From: Piscinibacter defluvii
Lineage (GTDB): Bacteria; Pseudomonadota; Gammaproteobacteria; Burkholderiales; Burkholderiaceae_C
Assembly (NCBI RefSeq): GCF_004011805.1
Contig: NZ_ML137196.1
Span: forward strand, 628,154-692,153
Length of the DNA: 64,000 nt
Direction of reading: 5' to 3'
The notes under the pieces: generated by a model
What the model was told of the DNA's origin: nothing
The model's database searches: none
The model's input: the letters and a program-made list of their open reading frames with translations, nothing else
Program-made: the position numbers and the translations under genes
In this document: one piece after another, positions 45,580 through 54,155 of the stretch
How the letters are laid out: every line of letters begins with the position of its first letter
Numbering within the stretch: the first letter of the stretch is position 1

Positions 45580-48153
45580 TCAGGCCGCCAGCGGCAGCGC
45601 CGTCGAAGAGTCCTCGAAACGGTCCAGCAGCAGCTCGATCTGGTCCGGGTCCATCGGCCGCGACAGGTGGAAGCCCTGGCCGGACTCGCAGCCCATCTCG
45701 CGCAGCTGCGCCAGCTGCGACTCGGTCTCGATGCCCTCGGCGATGACACGCTTGCCCAGCGAACCGCCCAGCGAGACGATGGCGCGCACCACCTCGGCCT
45801 CCTTCGAGCCGACCTGCATGCCGCGCACGAACGAGGCATCGATCTTCAGGCTGTCGATCGGCAGCGAGGACAGGTAGGACAGCGACGAGTAGCCGGTGCC
45901 GAAGTCGTCCACGCTCAGGCCCACGCCGAGCTCGCGCAGCGCGCCGAGCTGGCTGAGCGTACCGCCCTCGTGGTCGAGCCGGTCCATCAGCACGTTCTCG
46001 GTCAGCTCGAGCGTCAGCCGGTCGGGCTGCAGGCGCGCATTGACGATGGCGCGGGTCACGCGTTGCGCGAAGCCGGTGTGGGTCAGGTCGTTGCCCGACA
46101 CGTTGACCTGCATGCGCAGGTGCTGGTACTGCGGGCCGCGCGCGTGCCATTGGCGCAGCTGGCGGCAGGCGCGGTCGAGCACCAGGTCGGTCAGCGGGCC
46201 GATCAGGGCCGACTCCTCGGCGATCGGGATGAAGGTCGAGGGCGGGATGTCGCCGTGCACCGGGTGGCGCCAGCGCGCCAGCGCCTCGAAGCCGGTCAGG
46301 CGGCCGTTGCCCAGGTCGTGCAGCGGCTGGTAGACCACCGAGAGGCGGCCGCTGTCCAGCGCGCGGCGCAGCTCGCGCTCGAGTTGCACGCGGTCGCTGA
46401 CCTGCTGGTGCAGCCCGGCGTCGAACAGCGCATGGCGCGCCTTGCCGGCGGCCTTGGCCTGGTACATCGCGATGTCGGCGTCGCGCAGCACCTCCTCGGG
46501 CAGGCGGTAGCCGATGTTGCTGGAGGTGATGCCGATGCTGGCGCTGCTGGTGATCTCGGTGCCGTTGATCAGCACCGGCTGGCGCAGCGCCTGCTGCAGC
46601 CGCTCGGCCAGGTGCACGGCATGGGCGTCACGCTCGATGTTCTCGCACAGCACGGCGAACTCGTCGCCGCCCAGGCGCGCCACCACGTCGCCCGGCCGCA
46701 CGTGGATGCGGATGCGGCGCGCCACCTGCACCAGGAACTCGTCGCCGGCGCCATGGCCCATGCTGTCGTTGATCAGCTTGAAGCGGTCGAAGTCCAGGAA
46801 CATGACCGCGAAGCGGTGTGTCGGGTCGGCGCGGTGGCGCTCGACCGCGCGCGCCAGGTGGGCGTGGAAGTGGGCCCGGTTGGGCAATCCGGTCAGGCTG
46901 TCGTGGAAGGCGATGTGCTGCAGGCGCTGCTCGGCCACGCGGCGGGCCGAGATGTCCTGCAGCTGCACGATCAGCGTCGCGTTCTCGCCGGCATGGTCGC
47001 CCAGCAGGCTGGCGTTCAGCGCCACCCAGACGTCGTCGCCGGCGCGGTGGCGGCAGCGCAGCTCGAGCGCGGTGGACTCGCACTGCTGCGTGGCCACGCG
47101 GGCCAGCTGCGCCAGCAGTTCCGGCGCGTCCTCGGCGGCGACGAACTCGCCGAGCCGGCGGCCGAGCATCTCCTGCTCGTCCAGGCCGAGCAGGGCGCGC
47201 AGCGCGCGGTTGACCTGGCGCAGCGTGCCGTCGGGGGTGACCAGCGCCATGCCGATCGAGGCATGCGTGAAGGCGCTGTGGAAGCGCTGCTCGCTCTCGC
47301 GCAGCTCGCGCACGTGGCGCGCGGCCTGCTGTGCCTCGCGCTCGGCGGCCTCGACGCGGCTGCGCCGCACGGCCTCGTCGGCGGCCTGCTGCTTGAAGAA
47401 GAAGTGCAGCGTCGCCAGCATCAGGCCGACGATGGGCACGATGGCCATCAGCACACCCGGGCCCGACTGCGCCACCGTCAGCGTCAGCAGCCCGGCCACC
47501 GAGGCGCTGCCGGCGTAGGTGGCGGCAATCCAGCCGAAGCTGCCGAACAGCTCGCGCAGCACCGGCCGCTCGTTGCGCTTGAGGTAGAGCACCATCGTCA
47601 CCAGCAGCGTGTTGGCGACGAAGTAGGCGATCGAGAAGGCCATCGCGGCCAGCAGGAGCACGCCGTCGCCGAGCAGGCCGCGCGCCTGCAGCGCATCGGT
47701 GCCCCAGTGCAGCAGCGAGCCGGCGCCGTACATCGCGACGGCGGCCATCGCCGGGCTGGCGATGCGGCTGGTCCAGCGCCTGGAGGTGCGCCACGAGCCG
47801 ACCAGCGCCTCGCCGGCGGCCGCCAGCGTGGCCGCGGCCGGACCGTGCATCAGCAGCACCAGGAAGATGAAGATCTCGCCGGCGACGAAGGAGTTCTTCG
47901 CGCGCGGCATGCGCACCGGGAAGAAGCCGGCCAGCGTGGCCACCAGGGTGCCGGCCAGGGTCTGCAGCAGCGCCGCGCTGCTGAGCTCGCGCAGGGCCAG
48001 CGCCGAGTGCAGCAGCACCAGCGCACCGATCAGCACCATCGACCACCAGTACAGCGTGGCCTTGCGGTTGTAGTCCGGCATCAGCGCCGCATGCAGGCGC
48101 TGCAGCGCGCCGGGGCGCACGGTCGAGGTCTCGAGGGACGCCGCGGTCGACAT
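45580..48153 (-). CDS. GGDEF-EAL c-di-GMP protein with membrane sensor and PAS
   Basis: 857 residues. About eight N-terminal membrane segments (roughly 30-265), a PAS domain (about 300-420), a GGDEF domain with intact active site LGGDEF and an allosteric I-site RPGD five residues before it, then an EAL domain beginning LTGFEALARW, with intact ELTENVLMD, DDFGTGYSSL and AEGIE segments. Both catalytic motifs appear complete, so it may both make and degrade c-di-GMP. The ATG at 48153 has GGAG nine bases upstream. It is 49 bases downstream of the subtilase gene on the same strand. Confidence 0.94.
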   Translation of the reverse strand: MSTAASLETSTVRPGALQRLHAALMPDYNRKATLYWWSMVLIGALVLLHSALALRELSSAALLQTLAGTLVATLAGFFPVRMPRAKNSFVAGEIFIFLVLLMHGPAAATLAAAGEALVGSWRTSRRWTSRIASPAMAAVAMYGAGSLLHWGTDALQARGLLGDGVLLLAAMAFSIAYFVANTLLVTMVLYLKRNERPVLRELFGSFGWIAATYAGSASVAGLLTLTVAQSGPGVLMAIVPIVGLMLATLHFFFKQQAADEAVRRSRVEAAEREAQQAARHVRELRESEQRFHSAFTHASIGMALVTPDGTLRQVNRALRALLGLDEQEMLGRRLGEFVAAEDAPELLAQLARVATQQCESTALELRCRHRAGDDVWVALNASLLGDHAGENATLIVQLQDISARRVAEQRLQHIAFHDSLTGLPNRAHFHAHLARAVERHRADPTHRFAVMFLDFDRFKLINDSMGHGAGDEFLVQVARRIRIHVRPGDVVARLGGDEFAVLCENIERDAHAVHLAERLQQALRQPVLINGTEITSSASIGITSSNIGYRLPEEVLRDADIAMYQAKAAGKARHALFDAGLHQQVSDRVQLERELRRALDSGRLSVVYQPLHDLGNGRLTGFEALARWRHPVHGDIPPSTFIPIAEESALIGPLTDLVLDRACRQLRQWHARGPQYQHLRMQVNVSGNDLTHTGFAQRVTRAIVNARLQPDRLTLELTENVLMDRLDHEGGTLSQLGALRELGVGLSVDDFGTGYSSLSYLSSLPIDSLKIDASFVRGMQVGSKEAEVVRAIVSLGGSLGKRVIAEGIETESQLAQLREMGCESGQGFHLSRPMDPDQIELLLDRFEDSSTALPLAA

Positions 48154-48202
48154 GGTCGGTACTCCGTGGGTACTGCGGTTGGGAGCCGTGGGCGGTGCCG
48201 GA

Positions 48203-50491
48203 TCAGGGTTCGCCGTCCAGCGCACCCTGGGTCGCGTACTGCAGCAGCGGCACGCCGGTCTCGCTGAGCACCAGCCCCTCGCTGAGCACCAGCCCTTCGC
48301 TGAGCACCAGGCCTTCGCTGAGCACCAGCCCTTCGCTGAGCACCAGGCCCTCGCTGAGCACCAGGCCCTCGCTGAGCACCAGGCCCTCGCTGAGCACCAG
48401 GCCCTGGCTGAGCGCAGTGCCGCTGCCGGCGGCGAGCCAGCCGGCCAGCGTGGCGGTGGGCAGGAACACGCCGGTGCGGCCGACCAGCGAGCTGACGCCG
48501 GTCAGCGGGCCGCCGTCGACCACGCCCGAGGTCACCAGCGTCTGATTGCTCAGCGCGGTCTCGGTGAAGGTGCGCACGAAGACGTTGGCCGGCTGGCCGT
48601 TGACCCAGCCCCAGTACACCGGCACGCGGCGGCGCACGCTGTTGCCGGCCCAGGTCAGGCGCGCGTCCCACAGCGGCTGGTGCCTGGTGAACAGCGCGCT
48701 GCCGCTGAGGATGCGGTTGCCGCCGGCGTACACCATGCGCGACCAGTTGGCGACGCTGCCGTTGAGCGTCGACGTGAAGGCCGGCAGCGTCATGCCGCTG
48801 CGCAGCAGCGAGGTGCCGGCGGTCAGCGTGCCGGCCTCGATGCCGCTGGCGATGTCGGTGCGCAGCGCCTTGGCCAGGGCCACCGCGCCGTCCACGTTGA
48901 GCATGCCCGCGCCCTGCTGCAGCAGGTTGGCCCCGGCCACGGGCTGCGCGCTGTACTGCAGGATGGCCTTGATCAGCGGCGGCGTCAGCCCGGGGTTGGC
49001 CTGCAGCATCAGCGCCACCGTGCCGGCGACCACCGGCGCGGCGGTCGAGGTGCCGCTCATCAGCATCACCGTCTCGCCGGCGTACTGGGTCACGCCGATC
49101 GGCGACACGAGCGCGCCGTAGTTGTCCGACGCCAGCTTGTTCCAGCTCGCGAACAGCGAGCCGGTGGTCGAGGCGGCCGCGATCACGCGGTTGCCGGGCG
49201 CCACCAGGTCGGGCTTGAGCAGGTTGTCGACGCGCCGCACGCCGGCGGCGTCGGTCCAGGCGCCGCGCGTCGGCCCGCGCGAGCTGAAGTGGTTGACGAT
49301 GTCGTCCGAGCGGGCACTCGTGCCCTTGAAGTTGAGCGCACCGACCGTGATGACCGAGGGGTCGTTGCCGGGCGAGGAGATCGCGCCGTAGACCTCCTTG
49401 CCGCCGCTGGACAGGCCGAAGTTGCCGCCCGCGACGACCACCGTGATGCCCGCGGCGGTGGCGCTGCGCACCGCGATGCACAGCGGATCGGTCTGCCAGC
49501 TGTCGGTGGAGGCCGCCGCCAGGCTCAGGTTCATCACGCGGATGTTGTATTCGCGGGCGTGGTAGATCACCCAGGCGATGCCTTCCAGCGCGTCGGCCAG
49601 CGTGCCCTCGCCGTTGCCGTCGAGCACGCGCACGTCGTACACGTCGGCGCCCGGGGCGATGCCGGTGTGGTCCGGCGCGGCCAGGAAGCCGAAGCCGCGT
49701 CCGGCCGCCACCGAGGCGACATGGGTGCCGTGGCCGTAGGGATCCTGCGACGACGAGTAGTCGGCCGCGATGGCGGACTCGTAGCCGGCCAGCGCGCTGC
49801 TGCCGGGCGTCGGGCCGGTGAGCGCATCGACGCCGGTCATCCAGCTCGACAGGCTGGCGTTGCGCGTGTTGACGTTGCGCTTGACGCGCGAGAGACCCAG
49901 CGCGTTGTTGAAGTCGCGGTGCGAACGCATGACGCCCGAGTCGACGATCGCGATGCCGACGCCGCTGCCGTCCAGGCCGCTGTAGTTCAGGCTGCTGCTG
50001 TAGGTGCGTGCGCGCGTGGTCAGCACGCCGGAGGCCGCCTCCAGCGTGCTCGCGCTGCGCCGCACCTTGCGGTTGGGCGACACGCCCAGCACGTCGCGGC
50101 GCTGCGCGATCGCGTTCAGCTGCGCGGCCGGCAGCTGGATGGTGAGGGCGTTCATCGCGTCGTAGCGCGCATGCACCGAGCCGCCCAGGCGCAGCACCTG
50201 CGCACGCAGGTCGGCGAAGTTCGCATCGCTGCCGTCGGTGACGACGATCGCCTGCACGTGGCGCACCCCGCGCACGTCGCGCGCCCAGCGCTCGCGCGGC
50301 ACGCGGGCGCTGCCGATCTCGCGGTCGAAGTCGCGCGCCAGCTTGGCGCGCACGCGCTCGGAGACGGGCTGCGCGGCGGCCGGCGCCGCCAGCAGCAGCC
50401 AGGCCAGCACGGTGGCGGCCACGGCGAGCAGCCAGCCCAGCGGCTGCCAGCGCCGCTCGAGCAGCACGATGAAGGCGATCGGACGAGGCAT
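48203..50491 (-). CDS. secreted subtilisin-like serine peptidase with GLVLSE repeats
   Basis: 762 residues. Signal peptide with hydrophobic run about 16-41 (AAPAAAQ). An I9-like prodomain region (about 75-150) is followed by an S8 catalytic domain: Asp in IAIVDSGV (about 187), His in GHGTHVAS (about 254), oxyanion Asn in VAGGNFG and Ser in MSGTSTAAP (about 478). The C-terminal tail (about 694-745) is eight exact copies of the hexapeptide GLVLSE after LSQ. Ribosome site GGGAG nine bases upstream of the ATG. Secreted, probably exported via Sec; the tail could be a surface or outer-membrane targeting element (inference). Confidence 0.93.
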   Translation of the reverse strand: MPRPIAFIVLLERRWQPLGWLLAVAATVLAWLLLAAPAAAQPVSERVRAKLARDFDREIGSARVPRERWARDVRGVRHVQAIVVTDGSDANFADLRAQVLRLGGSVHARYDAMNALTIQLPAAQLNAIAQRRDVLGVSPNRKVRRSASTLEAASGVLTTRARTYSSSLNYSGLDGSGVGIAIVDSGVMRSHRDFNNALGLSRVKRNVNTRNASLSSWMTGVDALTGPTPGSSALAGYESAIAADYSSSQDPYGHGTHVASVAAGRGFGFLAAPDHTGIAPGADVYDVRVLDGNGEGTLADALEGIAWVIYHAREYNIRVMNLSLAAASTDSWQTDPLCIAVRSATAAGITVVVAGGNFGLSSGGKEVYGAISSPGNDPSVITVGALNFKGTSARSDDIVNHFSSRGPTRGAWTDAAGVRRVDNLLKPDLVAPGNRVIAAASTTGSLFASWNKLASDNYGALVSPIGVTQYAGETVMLMSGTSTAAPVVAGTVALMLQANPGLTPPLIKAILQYSAQPVAGANLLQQGAGMLNVDGAVALAKALRTDIASGIEAGTLTAGTSLLRSGMTLPAFTSTLNGSVANWSRMVYAGGNRILSGSALFTRHQPLWDARLTWAGNSVRRRVPVYWGWVNGQPANVFVRTFTETALSNQTLVTSGVVDGGPLTGVSSLVGRTGVFLPTATLAGWLAAGSGTALSQGLVLSEGLVLSEGLVLSEGLVLSEGLVLSEGLVLSEGLVLSEGLVLSETGVPLLQYATQGALDGEP
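48261..48404 (-). repeat. 8 x 18-bp tandem repeat encoding GLVLSE
   Basis: Eight 18-bp units occur back to back (TCGCTGAGCACCAGGCCC and close variants), followed by a partial ninth unit. Variation is confined to two base positions, both synonymous (GGG/GGC/GGA and the leucine/glycine boundary), so the protein repeat is exact. A variable-number tandem repeat within the subtilase tail. Confidence 0.95.
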
Positions 50492-50539
50492 CGGTACGAC
50501 TCCCTGGGACGCTGGGCGTCCGTTTCTGTTTTGCGTTCG

Positions 50540-50573
50540 GATACAGACGCCACGAGCTGTGTCTATCTGTATC
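50540..50573. promoter_or_regulatory. inverted repeat upstream of the subtilase gene
   Basis: GATACAGA (50540-50547) and TCTGTATC (50566-50573) are exact complements separated by 18 bases, 49 bases before the subtilase start. The AT-rich content contrasts with the surroundings and suggests an operator or promoter region. Confidence 0.4.
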
Positions 50574-50609
50574 TGATTGCATCCTAGGGGGAGCGAACAA
50601 ATGCTGTCA

Positions 50610-50643
50610 GCCGGGTTCCGGCGGGTGCAACGCCGAACCCGGC
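50610..50643 (-). terminator. stem-loop downstream of the Bug-protein gene
   Basis: GCCGGGTTC and GAACCCGGC pair perfectly, extended by GGCG/CGCC past a one-base bulge, around a short loop. It lies 54 bases past the stop of the Bug-type gene and before the subtilase promoter region. The T-run is poor. Confidence 0.55.
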
Positions 50644-50696
50644 ATTAGTTGCCGTGATAAATTGGGGTCGCGAGGGGGACGGATCCGGAAGCTCGC

Positions 50697-51668
50697 CTAC
50701 TCCATCGTGATGCCGGCGGCCGTGACGATGTCGCGGTAGAGCGCCGCCTGCGGCGCCACGAAGGCGCGCAGCGCGGCCGCGCCCAGCGGCGCCGTGGTGA
50801 AGCCGGCGTCGGCCAGCTTGGCCGTCACCTCGGGCCGCGCGAGCGCCTCCAGCAGCGCCTTCTCGAGCCCGGCCACCACCGCCGGCGGGGTGCCGGTGCG
50901 CACGAACAAGCCCTGCCACAGCGGCAGGGCCACACCGCCGAAGCCCTGCTCCTCGCCGATGCGCGGCACGTCCGGCAGCAGCGGCACACGCGCCGCGTCG
51001 GACACCGACAGGGCGCGGATGCGCCCGTCCTTGAGGAACGGCAGGGCCGTCGAGAGCACCAGCACCGCGCTGTCGATCTGCCCGCCGACCAGGTCGTTGG
51101 CGATCTGCGCCCCTCCGCGGTAGGGCACGTGCAGCATCGACACCTTGGCGCGTGTGTTGATCAGCGCGCCGTAGAAGTGCTGCATCGTGCCGATGCCCGG
51201 CGTCGCGTAGTTGAACGCGTCCTTGCCGCCCTGGCGCAACGCGGCGATCAGCGCCGCCAGGCTGCGGTGCGGCGAGGCCGCCGGCACGGCGAACACCATC
51301 GGGAAGGTGCTCAGGCGGCCGACCGGCTGCAGGTCCTTCTCCCAGTCCAGCTTGACCTTCGGGTTGATCAGCGGCACGGCCACGGTGTCGGTGCCGCCGA
51401 AGTAGATCTGGCCGCCGTCGGCCGGCGCGTTGAGCACCTTCTGCACCGCCAGCATGCCGCTGGCCCCGGCGACGTTCTCGACGATCACCTGCCGGCCGAG
51501 CCGCTTGCCGAGCGCCTCGGCCACGACGCGGGCGACGAAGTCGGCGCTGCCGCCGGCCGAGTAGCCGACCACCAGCGAGATCGGCTTGTCGGACTGGGCG
51601 CGCACGGTGCCGGCCACGCCGGCCGCCGCCGCCGCGAGGGCGGCGTGCATCACGAGTCTGCGATCCAT
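50697..51668 (-). CDS. Bug-family (TctC-like) periplasmic solute-binding protein
   Basis: 323 residues with a signal peptide (about 1-25, ending TVRAQ). Bug/TctC fold: KPISLVVGYSAGGSADFVARVVAEAL near the N terminus, VENVAGASGMLA, GKDAFNYATPGIGT, and HVPYRGGAQIANDLVGGQID. Such receptors bind carboxylates or aromatic acids and are very numerous in Burkholderiales. No TctA/TctB membrane genes are adjacent, so it must share a transporter or act as a sensor. GGAGGAG lies just before the ATG. It follows the porin gene by 13 bases. Confidence 0.93.
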   Translation of the reverse strand: MDRRLVMHAALAAAAAGVAGTVRAQSDKPISLVVGYSAGGSADFVARVVAEALGKRLGRQVIVENVAGASGMLAVQKVLNAPADGGQIYFGGTDTVAVPLINPKVKLDWEKDLQPVGRLSTFPMVFAVPAASPHRSLAALIAALRQGGKDAFNYATPGIGTMQHFYGALINTRAKVSMLHVPYRGGAQIANDLVGGQIDSAVLVLSTALPFLKDGRIRALSVSDAARVPLLPDVPRIGEEQGFGGVALPLWQGLFVRTGTPPAVVAGLEKALLEALARPEVTAKLADAGFTTAPLGAAALRAFVAPQAALYRDIVTAAGITME

Positions 51669-51681
51669 GGTCTCCTCCGCC

Positions 51682-52674
51682 TCAGAAGGTGTGCTTGATG
51701 CCGAGGTCGAACGCGGTCGTGCGCGTCAGGTCCTCGCGCTTGGCCGAGCCGAGATTGGTGTACAGCAGGGTGCGCTTGCTCAGGTCGTACTGAATCCCCG
51801 CACCGAACATGCGCGCATCCGGCCCGTCGTCCGGCCGCAGGCTGCCGATGGACAGGTAGGTGCGCCCGAAGGACAAGGGCACCAGTGCCGACACGGTGAA
51901 GGCGCGGGCATCGCCGTTCACCCCGCCGCGGGCGCGCGACCAGGTGGCCGTCGGCCGCACGACCCCGAAGTCGTAGCCGGCGGCCAGCAGCTTCAGGTGG
52001 TTGTCTCCGTCCAGCCCGTCGTAGCCGCCGGCGAGCCACCAGGGGCCCTGCCTGAACTGCAGGTTGGCGGAGGAGCTGCGCTTGCGCGCCCCCTCGCCCA
52101 GGCCGGTGGCGATCTCGGCGCTGACCGGCCCGAGGCTGGGTGTCTTGTAGCCCACGCTGTTGCTCCAGCGGATGTTGGAGGCCTCCACCGTGTTGGGCAC
52201 CGGCGTGTAGTTCGCATAGGTGTAGGCCGCGCCGGTCTGGCTGACGTAGCTCCAGTAGGTCGGGTCGGCGTTCAGCGCCACGGTGTAGGCGGCCGAGTAC
52301 TCGCGCCCGGCATACAGCTCGCCCCAGGCCTTGCTGCCGAGTGCGACCACCGAGCGGCCGAGCCAGAACACGTTGGCATTGCTCGAGGCGCCGGTGTCCA
52401 TCGCGAAGCGGTGCTCGATCTGGAAGCGCGTGTAGTTGCCGTCGCCCAGGTCCTCCTGGCCGCGGAAGCCGATGCGCGAGGTGTTGCCGGCCTTCATGGT
52501 CCACACCTCCGGGGCGGCGCGCCCGTTCAGCAGCGCACCGGGCGTGGTGCCGCCGTTGGCGCGGGTGATGCCCTGGTCGACGATGCCGTAGATCGTCACC
52601 GAGGACTGGGCCTGCGCCGCGGCAAGGGGGGCGAGCGCGAACAGGGTCGCGAGGGGGCGGCAAGGGATCTTCAT
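51682..52674 (-). CDS. Gram-negative general porin (Burkholderiales type)
   Basis: 330 residues. Signal peptide 1-22 (PLAAAQAQ), then SSVTIYGIVDQGITRANGG, the typical start of a 16-strand trimeric beta-barrel porin, repeated aromatic beta-strand patterns and a C-terminal Phe (LGIKHTF) needed for outer-membrane insertion. SRIGFRGQEDLGDG and RQ-type loops match the Omp32 family. AGGAG precedes the ATG. It is divergent from the lyase gene; the intervening 128 bases carry the TGTATTGTATG motif that also covers the GntR start. Confidence 0.95.
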   Translation of the reverse strand: MKIPCRPLATLFALAPLAAAQAQSSVTIYGIVDQGITRANGGTTPGALLNGRAAPEVWTMKAGNTSRIGFRGQEDLGDGNYTRFQIEHRFAMDTGASSNANVFWLGRSVVALGSKAWGELYAGREYSAAYTVALNADPTYWSYVSQTGAAYTYANYTPVPNTVEASNIRWSNSVGYKTPSLGPVSAEIATGLGEGARKRSSSANLQFRQGPWWLAGGYDGLDGDNHLKLLAAGYDFGVVRPTATWSRARGGVNGDARAFTVSALVPLSFGRTYLSIGSLRPDDGPDARMFGAGIQYDLSKRTLLYTNLGSAKREDLTRTTAFDLGIKHTF

Positions 52675-52724
52675 GGGTCGTCTCCTGGTCGGCCGGGGCC
52701 GTCTTGTGGCACGACCAGTGTATG

Positions 52725-52774
52725 TGTATTGTATGTATTGTTCAAGATTGGCTTTGCAGCCACATAGCAATACA
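52725..52774. promoter_or_regulatory. GntR operator candidates between porin and lyase
   Basis: TGTATTGTATG at 52725-52735 overlaps a second TGTATTG (52734-52740, nine-base direct repeat), and the inverse CAATACA is at 52768-52774. The 11-mer is identical to one at 55237-55247 over the start codon of the GntR gene. The AT-rich content stands out in this DNA. Presumed binding sites controlling porin-Bug and lyase transcription. Confidence 0.6.
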
Positions 52775-52802
52775 CTTTGTACTGAACCCCCGGAGCCCGC
52801 GC

Positions 52803-54155
52803 ATGAACATCGGCATGTTTCAGTCCTTCGTCACCCGCCACTGGTTCAGCGCCGAGGCCGGCCGCATCTGGAGCGACGAGGCCACCCTGCAGGCCTGGCT
52901 GGACGTGGAGGCCGCGCTGGCGGCCGCGCAGGCCGAACTCGGCCTGATCCCGGCCGAGGCGGCGCGCACGATCGCCGCCTGCGCCGACGCGCGGCAGTTC
53001 GACACCGAGGCGCTGGCCGGCGAGATCGCGTTCGCGCAGCACCCGCTGGTGCCGGTGCTGCACCGCTTCGAGGCCCTGTGCGGCGAGCCGGCCGCCGGCT
53101 GGCTGCACTGGGGCGCGACCACGCAGAACATCTTCGACACCGCCGCGGCGCTGCAGATGCACCGCACCCAGCGGCTGATCGACGCGGCGCTGGCCGACGC
53201 GCTGGAGGCGCTGGCCGGCCACGCCCGCAGGCACCGCGACACGCCGATGGCCGGCCGCACGCATGGCCAGCACGCGCTGCCCATGACCTTCGGCTTCAAG
53301 CTGGCCGGCTGGATCGACGAGCTCGACCGCGACCGGCAGCGCCTCGCGCAGCGCCTGGGCGACTCCTTCCCGGCCTGCATGGGCGGCGCGATCGGCAGCT
53401 TCGCGGCCACCGGCGCGGCGGGCCGGCAGGTCGAGGCGCTGCTGGCCCGGCGCCTCGGGCTGCAGGCCGCCGGCCTGCCCTCGCGCGCCTCGTACGACCG
53501 GGCGGCCGACTACCTCGGCGCGCTCGGCCTGCTCGCCGGCACGGCGCAGAAGATCGCGCAGGACCTGGTGTTCCTGCAGCGCACCGAGGTCGGCGAGGCG
53601 GCCGAGTCCTTCCACCACGGCAAGGTCGGCAGCTCGACGATGGCGCAGAAGCGCAACCCCTCCAGCGCGCTGCTGCTGGCCAGCCTGGCGCGCCTGCTGC
53701 GCGTGCGCGTGCCGGCCGCGCTCGAGGCGATGGTGCGCATGGACGAGGGCGACTCCTCGGCCACCAACGTGACCGACACCCTGCTGCCCGAGCTGGCGAT
53801 CCTGGGCGCCTCGGTGGCGCAGGCGCTGGCCCGGCTGGCGCAGGGCCTGGTGGTGGACGCGGCGGCGATGCGCCGCAACCTCGGCCTGACGCGCGGCCTG
53901 ATCGCCTCGGAAGCCGCCATGATGGTGCTGGCGCGGCAGATCGGGCGCCACGCGGCACACCGCCTGCTGTACGACGCGGCCCAGCAGGCCCAGGCCGGCG
54001 GCATCACGCTGCTCGAGGCCCTGGCGGCGCAGCCGCGATTCGCGCCGGCCGGGGTGCCGGCCGAGCTGGCTGCGGCGCTGGCCCCGGAGGCCTACGTGGG
54101 CGAGTCGGCCGCGCTCACCGACGCGACGCTCGCACGCGTGGCACCGCCTCGCTGA
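52803..54155 (+). CDS. fumarase/aspartase-superfamily lyase (PcaB/PurB-like)
   Basis: 450 residues. Superfamily signature GSSTMAQKRNPSSA (about residues 276-289), a THGQHALPM segment with the catalytic-type His (about 157) and GATTQNIFDTA (about 104). Closest by pattern to 3-carboxy-cis,cis-muconate cycloisomerase and related lyases; not the housekeeping PurB, which is at 34341. It may cleave a C-N or cycloisomerise a dicarboxylate taken up via the porin and Bug protein. Start MNIGMFQSFVT at 52803. Its last 41 bases overlap the convergent GntR gene. Confidence 0.85.
   Translation: MNIGMFQSFVTRHWFSAEAGRIWSDEATLQAWLDVEAALAAAQAELGLIPAEAARTIAACADARQFDTEALAGEIAFAQHPLVPVLHRFEALCGEPAAGWLHWGATTQNIFDTAAALQMHRTQRLIDAALADALEALAGHARRHRDTPMAGRTHGQHALPMTFGFKLAGWIDELDRDRQRLAQRLGDSFPACMGGAIGSFAATGAAGRQVEALLARRLGLQAAGLPSRASYDRAADYLGALGLLAGTAQKIAQDLVFLQRTEVGEAAESFHHGKVGSSTMAQKRNPSSALLLASLARLLRVRVPAALEAMVRMDEGDSSATNVTDTLLPELAILGASVAQALARLAQGLVVDAAAMRRNLGLTRGLIASEAAMMVLARQIGRHAAHRLLYDAAQQAQAGGITLLEALAAQPRFAPAGVPAELAAALAPEAYVGESAALTDATLARVAPPR

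Noticed and set aside
45073-48267. 1064-codon plus-strand open frame opposite the iorA and GGDEF-EAL genes
   Set aside because: Antisense artefact of GC-rich coding; the minus strand holds intact GGDEF and EAL motifs.
48261-48404. Regular short repeats that might suggest a CRISPR array
   Set aside because: Units are contiguous 18-mers without spacers and are in frame within a peptidase gene.
50540-50573. Insertion-sequence end or attachment site
   Set aside because: No transposase or integrase gene and no target duplication; the inverted repeat fits an operator better.
52803-54155. Calling the lyase a second purB or pcaB
   Set aside because: The superfamily signature does not decide the substrate; purB is already at 34341, and no protocatechuate-pathway genes are nearby.
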